A stretch of DNA of 64,000 nucleotides from Diphasiastrum complanatum (lineage: Eukaryota; Streptophyta; Lycopodiopsida; Lycopodiales; Lycopodiaceae). A program made the translations under genes and the position numbers. Numbering within the stretch: the first letter of the stretch is position 1; each line of letters starts with the position of its first letter. A model generated the notes under the pieces. The model did no database searches. It had not been told where the DNA came from and was given only the letters and a program-made list of their open reading frames with translations. The stretch covers positions 31,676,607 through 31,740,606 of the forward strand of contig CM055102.1 of the NCBI GenBank assembly GCA_029204225.1, in the 5' to 3' direction. Positions 62,537 through 64,000 of the stretch are shown here, one piece after another.

Positions 62537-62931
62537 CTTTGAAATATCAACATCATGTTGAAGGTTGAACCACTTAAAAAATATCTTTGCATTATACAAA
62601 GTGTACCACACACAACTGAATGAATCATGTTCTAGGGTGACTGCAAAATTAGAACACATAAGATATCAATGAAAAAAACCACACAATGAATAGAATATAT
62701 TAGAAGGTCGATTTTAAAATGCTAATGAAATGGACATGATTTACCTTTAGATTGATGATCTCCCATTCCACTACCTTTGCATTCTCGTTTGGAATGTATT
62801 TACATATTATTGACATGATCGAGTCAATATCCTTATGCGTATTACTAGCTGAATTCATCTTTACAGAAAAAAGTTTTATTACATTATCTATAGATCTTGT
62901 GAAAGAGATCAGATTTAAGCTCCAGCGCTCA
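62537..62931 (-). mobile_element. Family X, copy C: two exons
   Basis: Minus-strand exon 62931-62745 follows 'tttttattttgtag' and is open for 62 codons ('ERWSLNLISFTRSIDNVI', 'YIPNENAKVVEWEIINLK') up to a GTAAAT donor. The second exon 62640-62537 follows 'ttctaattttgcag', reads 'SCVWYTLYNAKIFFKWFNLQ' then 'HDVDISK', and ends at GTAATT. The second exon matches copy A 31885-31778. The phases of the two exons do not join simply, so either the first donor is wrong or the copy is damaged. Confidence 0.5.
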
Positions 62932-63037
62932 CTACAAAATAAAAAAGATAGTTTATTAGCTGCAATTTTGAGAACCTGTGCACGTCCTTAACAACCACTT
63001 TTTTCTTGTCTGCTTACCTCGTGCACAAAAGTGATAT

Positions 63038-63643
63038 TTGTCTGAGACTGTGGCGTCGTCTTCCGGATCTAGCCGTGAGAGCACCCTTAGTGCATTTCTA
63101 ACTTATTTTGGAATTTCTGAGAACTTAGACTACTTTCATTCCCTATTTTGTCCTATTTTACATGTTTTCAAGACTGCGCAACCCAATGTTGAAGTATCTT
63201 ATGAACATTATGTTAGATTCAGGGATATAGTCAGTATACATGTTATCTCCATAGGTCCTCTCTCCTTCATGCATTTTACTGATCTTGTCCATTTCTTCTC
63301 ATAGGTCAAGCAGAGATTGGATAGGATGTATAGTAAATTGTTTGAACAATTTAGAAGCACTACGATGTGTGCTGTCTGTAAGAGAAAATGTGTTGAATAC
63401 CAGACTGGGTTCATACTTTTTCTGTTAGTGCAGATCCCGGATGATGAGAAAGTTGTAGCTTCTGATCCTCAAACTACCTCATCCTCAATTCCATCATCCT
63501 TAAAAGACATTAGTCACTTTCTTATTGACACTCTTGACAAAGATAGTGATATCTTTGATGTTGATACTGAAGTGCTTCGGGATTTTTCATTGGCTCAAAT
63601 TTTGTTGTTGATGAATCAATGTCTAATGTTGAATATAAGATGA
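63038..63643 (+). CDS. Family X companion ORF, two exons
   Basis: The first exon reads from ATG 63038 through 'HVFKTAQPNVEVSYEHYVRF' to about 63225. A GTCAGT donor and an acceptor 'cttctcatag' (63304) join it in phase 0 to 'VKQRLDRMYSKLFEQFRS' and 'CAVCKRKCVEYQTGFILFLL'. 'VQIPDDEKVVASDPQTTSSS' follows, with a stop at 63643. A Cys cluster (C-x2-C-x3-C) precedes the 'VQIPDDE' block shared with 28862-29452. A further related-looking frame runs 63717-63932. Its start sits only about 110 bp from the divergent family X copy C exon. Function unknown. Confidence 0.4.
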
Positions 63644-64000
63644 TGAGGAAGGGCTTCTGATGGGTGATGAATGCCTGACGAAAAATTTGTCAGATTTTGT
63701 TGAGCATGGATGAAGCATGTCATCTGAAGAAGAAGTCATGGCAATTCAATCCGAGATGGGCTTTTCTCGTCCATCATCAATGCACATTCTAGGTTTTACT
63801 GATGAGAATGTTCCTTTAAGGAGCTCTCATTATTCATTATACTCTACATATATTGAACTTAGTGGAAACAAGGATAATGCACATCTATTAGATGCCTATT
63901 CAAACATTTCTTTATGGCAATACAACCATTGAAAGAGATACAAAATCTGATGATGAAGAGTGAAACTTTGTATTATGTTATTATACAATCAATACATATA

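Overview
This window is nuclear DNA from a land plant. It has GT-AG introns of up to about 4.4 kb, plant-type Ty1/copia elements primed by initiator tRNA-Met, Ty3/gypsy and LINE debris, and many long (GA)n/(CT)n and (GT)n tracts. Roughly 1 base in 25 is host coding sequence. That density and the long TE-filled introns suggest a large, repeat-rich genome (fern-like or similar), but the species cannot be fixed from the sequence.

Only two host genes can be defended. (1) A complete MON1 (SAND-family vacuolar fusion protein) gene lies on the minus strand from 27695 to 7652. I rebuilt it exon by exon: 14 exons, all with GT..AG borders, compatible phases, no internal stop, and a 2016-nt CDS (671 codons plus stop). 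Four introns exceed 1.7 kb, and two of them hold LINE fragments, all antisense to MON1. (2) An intronless UNC93-like major facilitator gene (493 codons) lies at 54600-56081 on the plus strand, followed by a striking foldback/MITE-like inverted repeat at 56690-56863.

Layout: 1-4200 is unrecognised sequence and a decayed Ty3/gypsy pol (minus). 4344-4564 is an orphan acidic exon. 5890-7081 is a LINE ORF1-endonuclease fragment (minus). 7652-27695 is MON1 with intronic LINEs at 10680-13890 and 18487-19600. 28536-31890 is copy A of an unrecognised intron-containing, transposase-like family (called 'family X' here). 32501-35981 is a Ty1/copia element with two LTRs and a 4-bp TSD. 36100-39080 holds LTR-like pieces and a Ty3/gypsy RT-RNaseH fragment. 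39400-43050 has copia gag remnants, inverted repeats, a 34-bp minisatellite and an LTR fragment. 44192-50685 is a minus-strand copia element split by a plus-strand copia element (45038-48240) that carries a perfect TCGGC target-site duplication. 51600-54560 is microsatellite and minisatellite sequence. 54600-56081 is UNC93-like. 57440-64000 holds further family X copies in both orientations.

The best candidate for something undescribed is family X. It is at least four related fragments (minus coding sense at 12766-12858, 29624-31890 and 62537-62931; plus at 58290-59900) sharing an ordered set of conserved blocks and splice sites, ending in a 'HGATSKHPCLYC' Cys-pair block followed by a His/Cys/Arg-rich helix. 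A second conserved ORF on the plus strand (28862-29452 and 63038-63643) accompanies it. I could not assign it to a named transposon superfamily. Every element pol gene seen is broken, so the TE content appears inactive here.
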